From: Pocillopora verrucosa
Lineage: Eukaryota > Cnidaria > Anthozoa > Scleractinia > Pocilloporidae
Reading direction: 5' to 3'
Assembly (NCBI RefSeq): GCF_036669915.1
Contig: NC_089316.1
Span: forward strand, 8,048,020 to 8,112,019
DNA: 64,000 nucleotides
In this document: positions 58,635 to 64,000 of the stretch, piece by piece
Position numbering within the stretch: the first letter of the stretch is position 1
Layout: each line of letters begins with the position of its first letter
Notes under the pieces: generated by a model
What the model saw: only the letters and a program-made list of their open reading frames with translations
Told to the model about the DNA's origin: nothing
Databases searched by the model: none
Program-made: the position numbers and the translations under genes

Positions 58635-64000
<5,366 letters not shown>

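Overview
The window is nuclear DNA of a cnidarian, most probably an anthozoan and quite possibly a stony coral. Genes are split by GT-AG introns, intergenic DNA is AT-rich and full of short MITE-like and tRNA-derived SINE repeats, and there are secreted EGF/PAN/D8C proteins and a strongly acidic secretory protein of the kind seen in coral genomes. The lineage call is an inference from gene and repeat style; no marker gene is present.

Left part (1-41 kb), a rearranged cluster. Three paralogous secreted-protein genes share one plan: signal peptide, PAN/apple-like domain, a short fibrinogen-domain start, two or three EGF repeats and a uromodulin-type D8C domain. Gene A (697-5357, +) and gene B (24113-25976, -) are intact. 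Gene C (32500-36789, -) is cut short by a stop codon inside D8C and has lost a cysteine in one EGF. A and C lie in facing arms of a large inverted duplication (roughly 1.9-7.6 kb and 30.2-35.3 kb). That duplication also carried off the last coding exon of the neighbouring SLC25A32 gene, which survives as an orphan exon at 30254-30326. C is a mosaic: its 5' half and upstream DNA match B, its 3' half matches A. Between A and B lie SLC25A32 (mitochondrial folate/FAD carrier, eleven coding exons, 315 aa, -), an intronless secreted glycine-rich ALK/LTK-like protein (-), and a type II membrane protein with a collagen stalk and three Ig domains (-). A decayed copy of that collagen-Ig gene lies at 39.9-41.2 kb.

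Right part (43-64 kb), conserved single-copy genes: a secreted Glu-rich acidic protein (+, four exons), mitochondrial fission factor MFF (+, two exons), MBLAC2 (-, one exon) and the 3' part of a class II DYRK kinase closest to DYRK4 (-, running off the right edge).

Together the left cluster reads as a birth-and-death locus for secreted or surface recognition-type proteins. It shows exon-cassette duplication (all internal junctions of A, B and C are phase 1), D8C exon relics inside introns, nonsense decay, and datable transposon insertions, including a TTAA-flanked 620-bp element present beside C with the empty site preserved beside B. The right part looks like ordinary housekeeping sequence.
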